Positions 11,839 through 23,719 are shown, numbered from the stretch's first letter. The stretch: 64,000 nt of DNA from Carex sylvatica (GCA_964058845.1 CAXKVR010000053.1:1-64000), one strand, 5' to 3'. A program made the numbers and translations. The notes: a model not told the origin generated them from the letters alone.

Positions 11839-12551
11839 GGTAAGAGCTACAATTATGTCCATTGTGTGAATTTGAAATTTAATTTGTTTATATCTGATGA
11901 ATTGTATACTGTACATAAATTAGATTGTTCCTAAAGCTCATTCTGTCATATATGCCCCTATAAAGATAATTTTGATATACCTGCTATTCTTCAAACCAAA
12001 ATAGGCACTCCCATTTGTCATGTTATCTGGCAAGTAATTTATTTCTTCTCTTGAAAAAAATTTGAAATTTGAAAAAAAAATTGAAATTTGAAAAAAAATT
12101 GAAATAAATTTGAAATTTGAAATAAATTGAAATTTAAAAAAACTTTGAAATTTGAAAAAAAAAACTGTTAGATAGTTTTTTTGCTATTGGTATCCTAAGA
12201 AGCCCAATGACAGCGTTAAGAAAAGGAGATTCTGAGTTTGCAAACTGAAATAAAAATACAGCAAACAACTGAAAACAAAGTTACCAGAAAAACAGTCAAA
12301 TGTAATTTGATTAGCACAGAGAAAACTGACTGATTTTTGCCTTCTCTTGCATTATGAGTAATGCTTGTTTTATTTGTTGTTTAATAATATGAGCCGGCTC
12401 GCGAGTCGAGCCAAGTGTTTACATGAGTTGAGCCAAGCTGAGTTTTTTTTTTTCAAAATTGAGCCGAATTAGAGCCGAATCATTTTGCTTCTCTCAGTGA
12501 GCCGAGCCGAATTTGAGTCGAACCTTAATCATTAGCAGCCTAAAAGCAGAT

Positions 12552-14430
12552 TTAATTATAAAAAGAGATGATAAATGAAGTAATAGAGAGCTTAAGTGTA
12601 AATAAGTAAAATTAAAAGCTAAACTAAAAAAATATAAATAGAGAACTAATTTATAAAATATATAATATGTAAAAAAGAGAAGTGGTCTACTCAGGAAACG
12701 AAGACAACCAAAGTAAATCTAACATAACAATAGGGGAACATCTACATTCCTGAAACTTGAAATTTATAATCTGATGTGATAGTTTATAACTCAATTTTAA
12801 GGATGCGAGAGAATTTTTTATTTAAAAACCATACAAAAAAGTTTTATTTATTAAGAAACTGTTTATAAACTCTATGATGGTCAAATAATTGGCTCAAATT
12901 ACTTTTCTTTTTTAATTTATTGCTAATGTGATTTAATAGAAACTCTAAACTTAATTTCAGAAATATGAGAGTTAAAAACTTTAGACATTATAATTTTTAA
13001 AATGTGATTAACAGTTATTTAGAAACTCATTTGAGTTGCTGAAATGTAGATGCTAAGCTAGTAAAGTGAACTAAAGAGTAAAGAATAGTGATAGGCACAA
13101 ATGGCATAAGACTTGCTAAGAAAGGTATGATTCAGATATCATAAAAACACGATAAAATTTGTTAGTGAAAATTAAACTCATAACTTTATAAACACATAAA
13201 TAAATAAAATTTCAACTAGACTACAAACACACATTAATTTAATAAATTTATAAGAAAAATTAGACTACAAAAAGTAAAATAAATAAAAATTAAATTAAAT
13301 ATTAATATACACAACTAAAAAATATTAAAATTATCGAAATAACTTAACACCTAATATACACATAAATTTGCTGTTGAGTAGGATTAGACGATTAAAAATA
13401 ATTTACATAAATATAAATTTGCTTCTGAGTAGAATTAAACGATTAAAATAATGCATATGATTTCATGAGAATAAGTTTAAATAAAAAATAAAAGTACTTT
13501 AATTCGTAAATATGTTTTTTTATTAATAAAATTGTTTCACTTGTAAAATATGTTTTTTATTAATAAATCATTAGTAAATGTTAAAGTCACTAACCTCTAA
13601 ATAATAATTGCATTTTAACTAACATTGTAATTACCAACATTAGACAAAATTAATTGTCAATCCCTAGTAATTAAATATCGCATTGTTCATATCATCTGTT
13701 ATCTTTTGTAATCCAAAATCTAACAAAGTGACATCAACAAACAAAACTATATACCAGATATAGGAAAAAAATATGGTACATATTTAAAGATTTATATCAT
13801 TGTGAACAAAAAGAAGTTGCATTAACAAATCAGCATCCCCCAATGTATGCACACGTCATGATAGAGTTTAAATTTTATTTGAATTGACCAATTTATTAAA
13901 ATAGATTGAAAAAAATAATAAATTTGTGATGAACCAAAGAGATGACCTCCTGGAGAAATTTACGTACCCAATCTTAATTATTTTATAACACACGCCTAAA
14001 TAAAAAATTAAAAAAAATGTTTTTCCATGATGCGTAAAATGACAGATAGCCAAATTTTGTAGTAGTCAAGGTAAGATAATTTTTGGGAATATATAGTTGC
14101 CAATACAACACTCGGGGCAATATAAGTAGAAATGTATAACTGATTTGAGAACTTTTAATTTATGATAAAAATTTATTTCAGAACTTCAATTTAGATGTCA
14201 TCGAAATTCCTTTGTTGCTAAGCAAAAAAGAAAAAGGAACACACTCTTTGTCAAAATATATATTTATTAGTTTCTATCCCCGCCTGATAGGTGGATGCAT
14301 TAACTCGTAGACAATACACAAGCCAAAAAAAAATAAAAAATTAAAAGACCAAACCAAACGCAGAACCTTAGGTAACACAACACTTGAAATCCCCTGAATT
14401 AAAACCCCTCCATAGTCCAATTACATTTTT
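12552..14430. other. AT-rich intergenic DNA with a small tandem duplication
   Basis: No gene is recognised. At about 13361-13455 a unit of about 60 bases (ATAAATTTGCTGTTGAGTAG then GACGATTAAAA) is repeated once with changes. At 13508-13568 ATATGTTTTTTTATTAATAA is repeated. The last part before 14443 is likely the 3' region of HSP copy 2. Confidence 0.55.
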
Positions 14431-14442
14431 CATTTTTCCACC

Positions 14443-15144
14443 TTAGCTTTTTGCAATGCCAACGTTCTCTTTTCCTTCCCCTTCAGTACCTTCAATGCTC
14501 ACTACCTTTGGTCCCTTGATCTTCTCCGGGGCCAATTTCTCAAAAGTCAGCCTCAAAACACCGTTCTCAAGCTTCGCCTTTATGGATTCGAGGTTGGCAT
14601 TTTCAGGCATCCTAAATTGCCTCCAGAATTTACCATAGGAGCGCTCAACTCGGTGCCAATGCTCGCCTTTCTTCTCTTCTTCCTCTCTCTTTCTCTCACC
14701 GCTCACTCGTAGGATACGGTTGTCCTCCACCTCGATCTTTAAATCTTCTTTCTTCATGCCTGTTCACATTTTAAATCACCGTCAACTTAATTTTTAAATC
14801 TTAAACTTAAATTACTTTGAATAATCCTGATACGTACTCTATGACTAATTTAAGTATGTAATTAACGGCTGCAATGAGATTTTACCTGGTACATCAATGA
14901 CAATCTCATGGGAATTGGGGGTCTCCCTCCAGTCGACTCGAGCCAATGCCAACATGGCCACGTCATCATGGTCGAGACCAAACGGCACATACTCTAGAAT
15001 CTTAAAAGGATCTGTGATCTGCTCCGACAATGAGCTGTCACGGCGGTCAAGCCATGGCAACAGTGACCCTGCCGATGGTGCAATTACACTCAGTACAACT
15101 AGCACCAGTAGAAAAAGAGGAACAAAGACATTGCATTTGCTCAT
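14443..15144 (-). CDS. ER-type small heat-shock protein, copy 2 (191 aa, one intron)
   Basis: Paralog of the HSP20 gene at 7543-8638. Exons are 14886-15144 and 14443-14759. The 126-base intron (GTAAAA...CAG) is phase 1 at the same Gly codon as in copy 1, joining DVPG to MKKEDLK. Residues 1-27 form a signal peptide ([20 protein letters not shown], then IAPSAGS). Then come [13 protein letters not shown] and the alpha-crystallin domain ([37 protein letters not shown]). Unlike copy 1, the protein ends GIAKS with no KDEL-like signal. In the next frame the downstream bases read AKVEK-stop, resembling copy 1's TKRVEL, so a one-base shift in an A-run may have changed the tail. The role should be ER or secretory chaperone, with retention uncertain. 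The promoter carries the same G-box, heat-shock element and TATA spacing as copy 1. Confidence 0.92.
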
Positions 15145-15235
15145 TTTGTGTATGTGTGCTGTTTATTGTTAGCTAGAGGTGTGATTTTATTCTTTTGGTT
15201 TTTTTGCTGATCATTTGATTATGGCGGAGGCTAGG

Positions 15236-15244
15236 TATTTATAG
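15236..15244 (-). promoter_or_regulatory. TATA box of small HSP copy 2
   Basis: Reads CTATAAATA on the minus strand, 92 bases upstream of the ATG and 41 bases downstream of the heat-shock element. Confidence 0.75.
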
Positions 15245-15260
15245 CATCGGGATGGAGAGG

Positions 15261-15294
15261 GACACGTGTCGGTGGACAGGGACGAGAAGGTTCC
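15261..15294 (-). promoter_or_regulatory. G-box plus heat-shock element, HSP copy 2
   Basis: GACACGTGTC (15261-15270) is a perfect palindromic G-box. AGAAGGTTCC (15285-15294) is an nGAAnnTTCn element. Bases 15275-15293 are identical to 8861-8879 in copy 1, and the block extends further with a matching GATGACC. Confidence 0.8.
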
Positions 15295-15537
15295 AGGGCA
15301 ACGGAGATGACCAGGATAGTACAGAGGTGTCCAGAGCTTTCATGGCTAATGTAGAGACTCTCTCTCTCTCTCTCTTTTTCCTTTTTCTTCGTCTAAAATT
15401 AGTTTTGGGCCTATTTAATGGATAGGCCCAGTTGGGAAATGTATACATAGACAAAGTTTTATATCGGCTTTACAGTGATTATGAGTAATCCAGGCCCACT
15501 CATTCAAGAGTCGATCTGCTTTACAGAAGAAAATAAG

Positions 15538-15650
15538 AATTCATATCCCCTAAAGTAGCTCAAAGTTTGAGTTTGGATCCACACCGTCTGATCAGAATCT
15601 GCACGAATATTAATAAAGTTCCGTTGACACTATCACGCACCGCATTGAAC
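15538..15650. mobile_element. Possible MITE left-end fragment in the RH33-like promoter
   Basis: Starts GAATTCATATCCCCTAAAGT and continues GTTTGAGTTTGGATCC, close to the left end of the element at 30141-30318. No matching right end is found, so it is a fragment or a diverged copy. It lies about 200 bases upstream of the MATAFF start codon. Confidence 0.4.
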
Positions 15651-15850
15651 CGGATTCTAATCGAGCGATCCGGACCATCAGTAGCCGTCCGTGAATTCTA
15701 TCTTTCGTGCGAGACGTAATAACTCTTTCTCACTCAGACAATAATAAATATTCACAATTCCGAGGTCTTCGAGGGAAAAATCCTCGATCTCTTGGTTCAG
15801 AGAGGGAAAGCGCTACCATACGGCCTGTTGGCTCTCTCTCATCCTTAACC

Positions 15851-17488
15851 ATGGCGACTGCGTTTTTTCCTTCATCCATCTCAACCCAAATTCGCCTCAA
15901 TGGAATTCATTCTCTATTCATGTCCTCCACCTTTCTTCCCCCCGCTACCCCAATTCTCTCCACTTCGACCTCCAACCGGAGGCCACGGGACATGGTGGTG
16001 CGGATGGGCGGTGGGCCCAGGACCTTCCCAGGTGGGGTATCCAAGTGGGAGTGGAAGAGGATGCAACAAAAGAAAGCAAAGCAGTTGCTCAAAGCTCGAC
16101 TCCTGAGAGAGCGCCAGGTTTATGAGATGCGAAAGAGAGCCGAGCTGAAATCGGCATTGACTCAACTGGAGAGACCGTGGGAGGCGGTTCAAAAGGCGCC
16201 GAAATTATTCTCTGTCGGTGCCGATGAACAGGTCATTATTGCAAATGAAAATAATAGTATTGCTACTGAACATTTGTTCTGCCTTTGCAATTCGCCAAAT
16301 TGATGTCACGACTAACCCTTAATTGAATCCCTATCAACACTAAGTTGTTGAATTAGTCAAGATAAAATAAAATCAACACATTAATTATACTACCAAATGT
16401 CAAATTAACAGGTAAAGGTTGAAAGTTGTGAACTATGTACATTATATTGGTATGAAATGTTATGTAATGGTATCAGTGCCCTATTCAAATTTATCCAACC
16501 AAGTGTTAGTCAAATGTTGATTTATGTGGGAACTATTGTTAACGCCAAATTTTTGCAGTTAGGTGTCAATCATGCAATCATCCTCAATTTTATAATTAGT
16601 ACTATTCAAATTACACAGCTTTATCTAAGGGCATTTAAATTCCACCTTGTGTTTTTTTTCTTAAATATTTATGTTTTCTCCTGATGCGAGCAGGTGAAAA
16701 CCCTGGCAGATCGTTTTCAGAAGCCAGGAGGATTTGACATGTGGAATGAAAAAGATGGACCCCGGATCTTTAAGAGACCTAATGAAGAGTTACCATCTGT
16801 GAGATTCTTCCCCAAAGGTGCCGTGCACAGCATCAAACCGTATACCAAGGAAGGAGAGGAGGTTTCAGCACAGGAGCAAGGGGAAGCATTGAGGTTTGAT
16901 GATTGGAATGCAAAGGGACCTGGCCATATCAGAAAGACCAGGTCTTGGAGAGAGAGAAAATCTGTTGATATGGAACGCGCTCAAGGTGTTAGCCAAAATG
17001 TTTTGAAGGAGAATTACAATACTAATCAGAGGAGAAATAGTTCATATGGAAGGAACACGATTGATGCAGAGGTCACAAAAGATGCTCAGGATAACAAATC
17101 AAAGAACGTTAGCACAAAAGCGGATAAAGCAGGTAATATGTATAAGAGGAATGCAGTGAGGAATCAGCACAGTTTCCGTTCTTTTGGAGAGAAGCGAGGT
17201 GGTATACAGCGCACACAAGGTGCTCGTCAAAATGTCTCACAGAATGAGATGAGATGGAAGCCAGTAGAGAAAGATGGAGATGTTAAGTCGGAAAGGAATG
17301 GAAGATATACTACTACTGGCAATAGAAGTCACAGTTTCCGCTCTTTTGGAGAGAAGCGAGGTGGTACAGAGCGCACACAGGGTGCTCGTCAAAATGTCTC
17401 ACAGATTGAGATGAGACGGAAGCCAGAAGAGAAAGATGGAGAAGTTAAGGTGGAAAGTAGTGGAAGATATACTACTAATGGCAATTGA
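15851..17488 (+). CDS. RH33-like N-terminal-domain protein without helicase core (391 aa)
   Basis: Exons are 15851-16231 and 16694-17488, phase 0, joining GADEQ to VKTLADRF (donor GTCATT, acceptor CAG). I chose the MATAFFPSS start at 15851; an in-frame ATG at 15707 exists, but its residues look like leader sequence. Residues 1-50 are Ser/Thr-rich and could target the plastid or mitochondrion. The segments MGGGPRTFPGGVSKWEWKRM and ADRFQKPGGFDMWNEKDGP match, from memory, the start of plant DEAD-box helicase RH33 (rice), where a helicase core follows. Here no helicase motif follows; the tail is basic and polar and ends in a 54-residue tandem repeat. Molecular function is unknown; it may be a stand-alone paralog or a truncated helicase gene. 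The first intron base context (GTCATT) is weak, but the join restores the conserved order. Confidence 0.8.
17165..17488 (+). repeat. 162-bp tandem duplication in coding sequence
   Basis: Two copies, 17165-17326 and 17327-17488, each encode 54 residues containing HSFRSFGEKRGG, RTQGARQNVSQ and KDG-VK. The copies are nearly identical, so the duplication is recent or homogenised. The unit junction reads GGCAATAGA in the first copy and GGCAATTGA, giving the stop codon, in the second. Confidence 0.95.
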
Positions 17489-18357
17489 AAGTTTTGAACA
17501 GTAACTACTACATTCAGGCCTAATTCTTTTTTGTCTGATAAAGAGAGAAGGATCGAAAAATAAGTTATACAGTGCTACTAAGCATTCAACGAAGAATCCT
17601 TTGATATAACTTGTTAGGTACTGTAAAAATTGTACTTGTTAAAACCCTAGAATGAGATACAATCTTTTACTGGGGACAGCCAAAACTCTGTATATACTAA
17701 TTTTTAGACAACATGACCCCTCATAAGTTACATTGCCTTTTTCAATGGAATTTTATATCATCAAACTATCTTCTACTTTTTCTTTTGTGGTCATGCTATT
17801 TTGCTTGGTTTCTGAATCTCACTAGTCTTGTTCTAACAAAGGTCATACTGCATTTTGAATTGAACCATTCATGCCCAGGTTGTAAGCGTGAAATCTCACC
17901 TGGCAGGGTGAAAAGGTTGACTGAAAGAGTTTGTACGTAAAGTGTGTGCATAGAAAAGGTGTGGGGATCAAACATTCTTAAAAGCACTGCAGTTCATATT
18001 AGTAGGTAATTTACATTTTTGTTCTTTATAGTACATTGCCAATAGCGAAAATGATGGTACCGCACTTTACCTGGCTTTAGCATTTTCATCTTTCAACCTT
18101 GTTTAATTTCTCTATTACTGTAGTAAAGAACTATGCTGATACTCATGTTCTATCGAAATGCTCAGCACTTTCTGATCATAGAAAAACAAATACTGAAATC
18201 CCTTTATTTAACTAAGAAGAGCTGTGTTCCGATAAAATAACTAGGCAGTGATAGGAACTCAATGCAAAAGCAGTAAATTATTTTGAGTAATAGCAGTGTG
18301 CAAAATGTAACATTAATGAAGAGGCTTCATGAGGGAAACAAGGTTCTTGATTTAAAT
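17489..18357. other. Convergent 3' regions of RH33-like and GDSL genes
   Basis: No further gene is recognised. The stretch should hold the 3' untranslated and terminator sequences of both convergent genes. Confidence 0.5.
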
Positions 18358-18482
18358 AAAAAAAATTATTAACATTGTCACACATTAGCTGAACCTGATG
18401 GATATTAAACAAGGCTATAGATTTTTGAAAAAAAAAAAAATTATTAACATTGTCACACGTTAGCTGAACCTGATGGATATTA
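18358..18482. repeat. 75-bp tandem duplication downstream of the GDSL gene
   Basis: TTATTAACATTGTCACACAT plus TAGCTGAACCTGATGGATAT at 18366 recurs at 18441 with one base changed. It lies in the likely 3' untranslated region of the minus-strand GDSL gene. Confidence 0.9.
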
Positions 18483-18524
18483 CATCAAATGTCAATTCTG
18501 ATGGCTTGAATCTGCCATGAAATG

Positions 18525-21500
18525 TCAATTTTGATGGCAAGCATGGACCAGGGGATGAGGCGGGTCAGAAAACAGACCCTTAGAAATTCTGTCAAAAACC
18601 CACTTGTTTGCAGCCTCAGTGTAATGCGGTCCATCCCAATTGATACTCTTTTGCGGATCCTTGCATGATTTTGCAAGCAATATGTCGACTCCATTGATAT
18701 TTTTAGTTTGACCGCACCTTGCTGTTGCGTTGTAGTTGTATTTGTTGTCTCCATTTCCACAGCAGACTTCAAGAGGATGCTCAAAACCTGTTTGTAAAAT
18801 AATAACTTTGTTGTTGGTTTTGTAAGATTCTTCTTTTATGTTTGACATATTTTATGGAGTCTTTAGTAGTCTTTTTTTTTTTTTTAAAAACAAAGAAAAT
18901 TACTTGAGAAAATTACTAAATGGAAAAGAAGAATCGATCCTACCATACTTGTTGGCATGGGTGATTAGGTGGTACTTGGCAGAGTAAACATCTACCAGTG
19001 TCAGAGCAGCAGCAGGTAAATCCTCTCTTAATTTAGTTACTGTTTTATTAAGCATGGCATTGAACTTCTTTGCCAGTGCATTGTAGAAAATACTACACCC
19101 AGTTTCGTCCATTTGTTCTGGTCCCACCGGAGGTTGAACGAGCACATAGGCCAAACAACCTAACGGACCGGTATTATGGATCCAGAAATATCTCCCTCCA
19201 GCTCGGTATATCTCCTATATTACAACATATATACTAACATTATCAACCTCTACTGCCAACTTAGTACCCAATATGTTAAATAGAGATCTTTTGGAGCGGG
19301 TATGAACTGTGTCAGTTGTAATGAGTCGTTGACACAAGACTCGCTATAAAGACAACTTCCATTTGGAAATTATAGATTTTTTTAATGGAACTGATCGGAG
19401 ATGTACCTTTATCACAGTGGCAAAGCGTTGTAGGGCATCTTGGAGATAATTATCAGGTGACGTGTTGGGAGAAGTAAACAGAATAGCAGTGAGGTCATTT
19501 TGGCCTATGTCAATTGAGTACAATGCCTCTGCGAAGTACTCTGGTCTTGGCATCATGCATTTCTTTATTCCTCCTGTATATATATATCATATTTACTTAT
19601 ATCAGAATACATGGCAGTTAGCTGCACTCTACCTATACTGGTCAAACTTTTTGCAACAAAGGGAAAAGATAATACTACGGTACGATGGTTACCTTCTATT
19701 TTTGGTACTATCATTTTGATGGCAAACTTGTGACATTATCCTATTCTGAATTGGGTCTAGGTTAGCATGGGTCTAGTTTACCACTCCGTAATGCAGAATG
19801 AAGCTTTTAATACCATCATAATTGTATATATTAAGTAAAATTGTTTTAATCTTCACATAATTAATCTTCTATTGCACAATGAACCTTAAAGAACACGTTA
19901 GATGGAAATAGATTAAGTAACAATTAACAAACATAACAGATGAATGAGTGTCTCTGACGTCATGTTGCGTTATAGGGGCAAAATTAAAAAATTTAGATTA
20001 AAGGACTGAAATATAAAATGTTACAGGGGCATAATTAGAAAATTTAGATTGGAGGGTTGAAATATAAAATGTATAAGGTACGTTTGTTAGTTGCATATAT
20101 ATATATATATATATAGAGGTTGGCTACTATGCTTATATAAGCATATTCTCACATATGTTTATAACTCATTTTTGTGTTTTTAATATCCAAATGGTCGATC
20201 TGAACCGTTAGATGTGATCTCTATATTGAAATGTGCTTGGAGACCAAATTTTACAATTTTCTGAATTTGTTTACTATTTATTAAGCCACTTTGAAAATCG
20301 CTGATCCAACGGTGGTTTAACAAAACAGTAAAATCAGAAGTCACCGTTGGATCAGTGATTTTCAAAGTGGCTTAATAAATAGTAAAAAAATTCAGAAAAA
20401 TATAAAATTTGGTCTCCAAGCACATTTTGATATAGAGATCACATCTAACGGTTCAGATCGACCATTTGGGCACTGGAAACACAAAAATGAGTTATAAGCA
20501 TATGTGGGGATATGCTTATATAAGCATAGTAGCCAACCTCTCTAGTCACCGTTGGATCAGCGATTTTCAAAGTGGCTTAATAAATAGTAAACAAATTCAG
20601 AAAAATGTAAAATTTGGTCTCCAAGCACATTTCGATATAGAGATCACATCTAATGGTTCCGATCGACCATTTGGACACTGGAAACACAAAAATGAGTTAT
20701 AAGCATATGTGGGAATATGTTTATATAAGCATAGTAGCCAACCTCTATATATATATATTTGATATAACAGCTTTTCTGATATAGCAAATGTTCCTTTTTA
20801 TATGGTATGTTTTTTAATTGCAATATATTTCTTTTTCAAAAGACTGAAATATTTTGCGATTCAAAATGCAATACACCTATTTATTTATTTTCTTGCGGTT
20901 AACATTCGAGGTTGTTCGTTCTCTGCAATATTTAATTATTTATTCACTTCTTTGAGTGTAAATTTGGGTTTTTTTTTTTACTGTTTGACCGTGTTAGAGC
21001 TTAGAAAATAGTTACTGCAGTAAAATACTATTATTTTGCTAGTATTGATCTGACGTATATATAACAAAATTATTTATTTTAGAAGTAATAAATATTTTTT
21101 AAGGAACCAAAAAGATAACAAAACTTTTTGATATCACAGATAAACCACACTAATTATGGAGTTCCATTAAGATTTTCCAAAGGAAATTTTTCGAGATCAC
21201 AAAAGAAACTGCACGTACTAATTCTACACTTTTTTAGAATTTGTCAAGACACTGCAAAACTGATGCGGTTGTAGTATGATTTTTTAGAATGTCACATCGT
21301 GTTTCCCTAAATTTCTTAGTGTGCCACAACCATAGTAATAAGATTTGAGAATAATTCGCGAATTATTCGTAAATTATTTGAATTTGAGCCATTGACAATT
21401 AATCCGCATATTATTCAGTATACTCGAATTATTTGTGAATTTTACAAATTATTTGCGAATTACACTCAAATTATTCTCTGGACCAAAAAACTTCCTGATA

Positions 21501-23634
21501 TATATATATTTTTTACTCTCTTGGACTAAGATGTAAAAGTAAATAAAACATAATGAAAACATAAATAAGAAAATTAAATTTAAATGATAGTTTATTATTG
21601 CAGCACTTGCTGCTGCACTTGTTGTTGCTGTCCAAACTCAATGTATAATTTTAAATTATTTTCGAATCATAAATTTTTGAATTCATCAAACTTCTCTCAA
21701 ATTATCAAATTGTCACCACAACGCCAGAAATGCAAAGTTGTGACCTGTGACACACTTTAGAATCACATGAGTTACGCAGTTTCTTATCAAATTCTTAAAC
21801 AAGCTGGAATGGGTGCGATATATTTCTTCTATGAAATCAAAAAAAATTCATCATCCTTCTGGTTTCTAAAAGATATTTATTATTTTCTTAAAATAAAAGA
21901 TTCTGTGCAGATAATGTCCATGCTATGTGTAATCTGGAAAACTAGAACTAGCTATATTTACATAAAATAATGAATTTCTACGAACGCCTAGGAACAGAGC
22001 TACAGGGGAAGGTAGAAGTTAAGAGAGAAAAACGCCGTTCTAATTGGATCTAGGGTTTGCCTGGACTGGAAGTTTTTCAGTTGACCTCTTGATTGATTAT
22101 GTGATACATGGGAAAATATGTGCTTCAACTTGCAAAAATTGTTTGACTTGACTTTAGATTATATAGTTTAATCACCATGCAAAACAACAGGTGGCTGGTT
22201 AATACCACATGCACATGCAGAACTGAAAAGTACTTTCTCAGAATCAGAAATAATGCATATATCACATCAGTTGAAAGTCAAATAAGATATTTATATAGTT
22301 CCCAGTTCCCACTGCTTGTGTGGTTCACATTTGAATGGTATATATACACTGTACATAAAGCAAGGGAAAATATTGTTTAATTTAAAGCTGGTGACAAGTG
22401 ATGAACCAGACCACTGCACTCTTGCCTCAATAGAGGAATACAGACATGTCAGATATGTGATAATTACTAATTAGCATGAGACCAATAAGCAAGGAAGAGG
22501 AGAAGAACAAAATCACATATAAGAGATGAAAAGAAGTGATAAGAAAAAATAAAATTTACCTTGTTGATAAATAAGTTGAGAGCGGTTTTTGAGTTGCAAG
22601 AACTGGTGGAGTTGAACAGCAAGAGAAAAGGGGCTAAAAAACCCCAAAGGAAGTGTAGAATTTTGCTCCAAAATAAGAGATAATGTTGTTGCAAAGTTGG
22701 TGCCATGAGAGAAATTACCACCTAGTGCATCCAAGTAGGCTTCCACATAAGGCAACCCCAGCTTTTCAGCTAATTAACACACCATAAAAAGAAAATCATA
22801 TTAGAGAAAATTATCAAATTTCATATTAATGCGGCCAACTGAAAAATGAGGAAATATAAAATGATATATAACAAATTGAACAGTTTATTGAACGATAATG
22901 CATGTATATTGCGCTTTTAGTTTTAAAAGAAAAAAAATCGTGCAATCAATCAACTAAATGGAAATTATTAATTTCTGTTTGTAAATGAAAATAAATATAT
23001 GTATATTGCTTTTCTAGACCACTTTAACCAGATACTAAAGAATATGAGACATGAGCTCTTTTATTAACTAAAAAACTTTAATTGCAGTTAGATATTAACT
23101 CATTATATATTATGTAAGAAAGATTGGCTTCTTATAACAAGAAGTAGCAGCGATTGGGGATCCATTTTGAAATTGTTTGGTTACTAAATTTTGACTGGCC
23201 GGTACGTAAGGTTCATATCTCTTTACCACGTACCAGCCTTCCTTTTTCATCTTGCTTTCCCCTATCTAATATTTTCCACCTTTCTCTTAACTAACATATA
23301 TTTATAATCATTATCTATTACTACAACTTTTGTAATAATAAAGCGTCAATACCGCCATATTATTTGCCAAAAAGAGAAAAAGAAAGAGACCTATGAAGTC
23401 AATGAGGAGACGGCCATCGGCATATCGACCCGAAGGCGCCTTAAAGAAGGTCTCGCCATGAGGTAAGCGAATGGGGTCAACTAAGGAGGTGGCAGACAAG
23501 CCGCCTGTGTCGGAATTCGAGTCACCAAAGTTGAAAATGGCAGGAAAATGGCATGGCAACTTTGTGTTGTAGGCTGAGACAATGAGGAGTCCTGGTAAGA
23601 TTTGAAGCAGGAGGAGAACTCTGTGGAGCATCAT
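18525..23634 (-). CDS. GDSL esterase/lipase, SGNH hydrolase (384 aa, five exons)
   Basis: Secreted serine hydrolase of the plant GDSL family, close to the ENOD8 / fucosidase-like subgroup; the substrate cannot be read from sequence. Exons are 23391-23634, 22560-22769, 19407-19573, 18944-19214 and 18525-18787; all junctions are GT-AG and in frame. Residues 1-21 form a signal peptide (MMLHRVLLLLQILPGLLIVS). Block I is FNFGDSNSDTGG with nucleophile Ser39. The second exon opens AEKLGLPYVEAYLDALGGNF and holds block II near HGTNFA. Block III is DIGQNDL. Block V is NWDGPHYTEAANKW with Asp349 and His352. WIHNTGPLGCLAYVL is also typical. Length is normal for the family. The 2986-base second intron carries a foldback insertion and a half element. 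All catalytic residues are present, so it looks functional. Confidence 0.92.
19975..20076. repeat. 51-bp tandem duplication in GDSL intron 2
   Basis: GGGGCAAAATTAAAAAATTT at 19975 recurs as GGGGCATAATTAGAAAATTT at 20026, each followed by GAAATATAAAATG. Confidence 0.88.
20116..20541. mobile_element. Foldback element, end type II, in GDSL intron 2
   Basis: Complete copy: GAGGTTGGCTACTATGCTTA at the left and its complement AGCATAGTAGCCAACCTC at the right, with the shared core and CGCTGATCCAACGGT loop. A (TA)n tract (about 20094-20115) lies on the left. The closest relative in the window is at 10475-10893. Confidence 0.92.
20542..20745. mobile_element. Solo right half of a type II foldback
   Basis: Joined directly to the complete element. 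It starts in the loop (TCACCGTTGGATCAGCG), runs out through the core and ends AGTAGCCAACCTC before (TA)n. The left half is missing. Confidence 0.88.
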
Positions 23635-23692
23635 TGGTTAATTGGAAATGATTTTGTGTGCTCCTGTTTCTGGCGTTTATGTTATTAGTTAG

Positions 23693-23702
23693 TTTATAAA
23701 AG
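23693..23702 (-). promoter_or_regulatory. Candidate TATA box of the GDSL gene
   Basis: TTTTATAAAC on the minus strand, about 60 bases upstream of the ATG. Confidence 0.5.
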
Positions 23703-23719
23703 AGCTCTGGTATTGTATT

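Larger units (their letters stand above)
11230..12542. mobile_element. MULE-like element with long inverted ends and exon-like insert
   Basis: The 1.3-kb element is flanked by the perfect 9-base duplication AAAGCAGAT (11221-11229 and 12543-12551), as expected for Mutator-like elements. Terminal regions are inverted: TGCTAATGA near 11235 against TCATTAGCA near 12530. A further inverted match of about 45 bases (CATATTATTGAACAACAAAT and complement) lies at about 11412-11455 and 12345-12390. Subterminal regions are full of CGACTCGACTCG/GAGCCGAG repeats. Inside are a 68-bp tandem repeat (11548-11741), a gene-like piece (11750-12040) and an inverted low-complexity block (12055-12175). It has no transposase, so it is non-autonomous. 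Confidence 0.75.

Noticed and set aside
15907..16192. Antisense reading frames over the RH33-like first exon
   Set aside because: They are shadows of the coding strand, whose product has recognisable conserved segments.
18485..18784. Separate small gene overlapping the GDSL last exon
   Set aside because: Same strand, other frame; the GDSL frame carries the catalytic DGPH motif.
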